Part shown: positions 4,343 through 5,499 of the stretch, piece after piece
Numbering within the stretch: position 1 is the stretch's first letter
Layout: each line of letters starts with the position of its first letter
The notes under the pieces: model-generated
What the model saw: only the letters and a program-made list of their open reading frames with translations
The model's database searches: none
What the model was told of the DNA's origin: nothing
NCBI GenBank assembly: GCA_031276585.1
Contig: JAISMT010000173.1
Coordinates: 1 to 5,499, forward strand
Length of the DNA stretch: 5,499 nt
Direction: 5' to 3'
DNA from: Bifidobacteriaceae bacterium
GTDB lineage: Bacteria > Actinomycetota > Actinomycetes > Actinomycetales > WQXJ01
Made by a program: the position numbers and the translations under genes

Positions 4343-5499
4343 CTACCCCTTCCCATCGCGTCCCGCCCTGACCCGCCCGGTCCCCACCACCCCCAGCAAG
4401 GGACCAGCCAGGCATAGCCCCATCACCGCCACCACCAACCCCGAATCATTGATCAACGAACCCACCATCCACAAAGCAGCCAGGCCCGCAGCCAGGGGTC
4501 GTAACCGTAAACCAACCGCTCTAGCTTCGGTTTGATAGACCTTTAGGACACCCCGGTGGTGCAACCACCTCAAAACAAATGCCACCAAAATTAATCCCAC
4601 CGCTGGCGCCAAACTGAGCCGCAGCCACATGGCACCTTTACGCATCAAGATGTCCCCTAAACCACCTTGCAGCACGGTGTCTACAAATGCCCCCAAATGG
4701 GTCCAGCGTTCCGGCCCCCGAGCGTAGTCCCAGCCAGCTACTACGGTGCCTGCTATGCCTCCAACCACCAGCGCCATCGCCCCGGTTTTCCAATTAAGAG
4801 GCAACCCCAAGGTTGCCGCAACGAGTACCACAAAAGCTGCCGCTACCGCGATAGCGCCCCCGAAATCTGCCCCTAACGAGGGCATTCCCAGCATCCCGAC
4901 AAGTGCCAGGCCCACCACGGCTATCCCTGCCGCCGTAGGGCCGGGACGGCGGTTGACCTTTACTTGGCCTGCTAAGAGCCCGCATGCCAACACCACACTG
5001 GTGGCCAGCACCGTAAAAGCCGGGTTGGAGTACCCGAAGAAGCGGGCCCCCAAAATGGTGGGGGGGCCCAGTGGGGCATCGCGCGTCAGCCGCTCACCCC
5101 AGAAAGGATCCACCAGTAACACCAGCGCACTGACCAAGCTCACCACCCCCACGGCGCCCCAACGGGTAGCCCAAAAGGTTCGTGTTGTGGTCTGGTTTTC
5201 CGGCAGAACACGAGGCTGCCGCCGTCTAACCAGCACTTGGGGCAAGTAGCGGGGTGCCAAATACGCTATTAGGCCGATGCCGAGCGCCAGCCCCGCAGTC
5301 AGAGTTAACCAAGCTAAGGGGGGCATCGGGAAACGCCACCAACCCAGTGTGTTAGCTAAGAATCCCGCTGCCGGGAAGGACCCAGCGGCTAACCCCACCA
5401 TTGCCCACCAGGAACCCAGTGGCCGGTCCGGCCGGCGGGCCCGCCAGAGCAGCGGCCCCCACAAGGCCGCTGCTCCCACCACTAACGGGGTGGCGTAGC
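4343..5499 (-). CDS. polytopic membrane protein of unknown function, N-terminus beyond window edge
   Basis: The minus-strand frame is open from the window edge to the TAG at 4345-4343, giving about 384 visible residues. A GTG at 5482 is only an internal possible start: the frame continues upstream (YATPL before it) without a stop. I count about 10-11 hydrophobic segments, for example around AWLTLTAGLALGIGLIAYLA, GVVSLVSALVLLV, AGIAVVGLALVGMLGM, GAIAVAAAFVVLVAATLGL and GLVVAVMGLCLAGPLLGVV. It should therefore be an integral cytoplasmic-membrane protein. Motifs in order are ILGARFFGYSNPA, LGADFGG, ILMRKGAMWLRL and INDSGLVV near the C-terminus. These recall a bacterial membrane family with conserved RFYG..N, GANxGG and NDSG motifs and no known function; this is from memory. 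A role as a transporter or in envelope assembly is possible, but nothing in the sequence decides it. The gene is convergent with the glycosyltransferase gene. Confidence 0.85.
   Translation of the reverse strand, partial: YATPLVVGAAALWGPLLWRARRPDRPLGSWWAMVGLAAGSFPAAGFLANTLGWWRFPMPPLAWLTLTAGLALGIGLIAYLAPRYLPQVLVRRRQPRVLPENQTTTRTFWATRWGAVGVVSLVSALVLLVDPFWGERLTRDAPLGPPTILGARFFGYSNPAFTVLATSVVLACGLLAGQVKVNRRPGPTAAGIAVVGLALVGMLGMPSLGADFGGAIAVAAAFVVLVAATLGLPLNWKTGAMALVVGGIAGTVVAGWDYARGPERWTHLGAFVDTVLQGGLGDILMRKGAMWLRLSLAPAVGLILVAFVLRWLHHRGVLKVYQTEARAVGLRLRPLAAGLAALWMVGSLINDSGLVVAVMGLCLAGPLLGVVGTGRVRAGRDGKG

Noticed and set aside
4746..5249. Plus-strand frame of 167 codons inside the membrane-protein gene
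   Set aside because: The product is Pro/Thr/Ala-rich and low-complexity, while the opposite strand gives well-spaced hydrophobic helices and conserved motifs.

Overview
The window looks like core chromosome of an actinobacterium (Actinomycetota, order Actinomycetales or a relative). The main evidence is the minus-strand pair of a PadR regulator followed by an actinobacterial-type myo-inositol-3-phosphate synthase. This is the same gene order I recall for Rv0047c-Rv0046c (ino1) of Mycobacterium tuberculosis. Other actinobacterial families are present: a DUF2599 lipoprotein, a DUF5926 protein and a GT2 glycosyltransferase. Composition is moderately GC-rich, with frequent GTG starts. The genus cannot be fixed from this sequence; a member of the Actinomycetaceae is a weak guess.

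Layout: (1) 1-644, minus: N-terminal 60% of ino1, cut by the window edge. (2) 641-1243, minus: PadR-family regulator overlapping ino1 by an ATGA junction, so the two are one transcription unit. Its control region at 1244-1337 holds a plausible sigma70-type promoter and a 33-bp near-perfect inverted repeat over the expected transcription start. (3) 1334-1885, minus: DUF2599 lipoprotein. (4) 1886-2095: divergent intergenic region. (5) 2096-2926, plus: DUF5926 protein. (6) 3129-4061, plus: GT2 glycosyltransferase with an unusual N-terminal extension containing a 27-bp tandem repeat. (7) 4062-4342: convergent intergenic region with a hairpin, two more units of the same 27-bp repeat and a 12-bp palindrome. 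(8) 4343-5499, minus: polytopic membrane protein whose N-terminus lies outside the window.

How the genes fit together: Ino1 makes the inositol phosphate that actinobacteria use for phosphatidylinositol, PI mannosides and mycothiol, and the PadR protein probably controls it by autoregulating the pair. A lipoprotein, a nucleotide-sugar glycosyltransferase and a membrane protein nearby give the locus a cell-envelope flavour, but that functional link is inference.

No mobile element, CRISPR array, RNA gene or obvious accessory system was seen. The two most interesting signals are the PadR promoter/operator arrangement and the 27-bp repeat family, which occurs both inside the predicted glycosyltransferase N-terminus and in the noncoding DNA after the gene.
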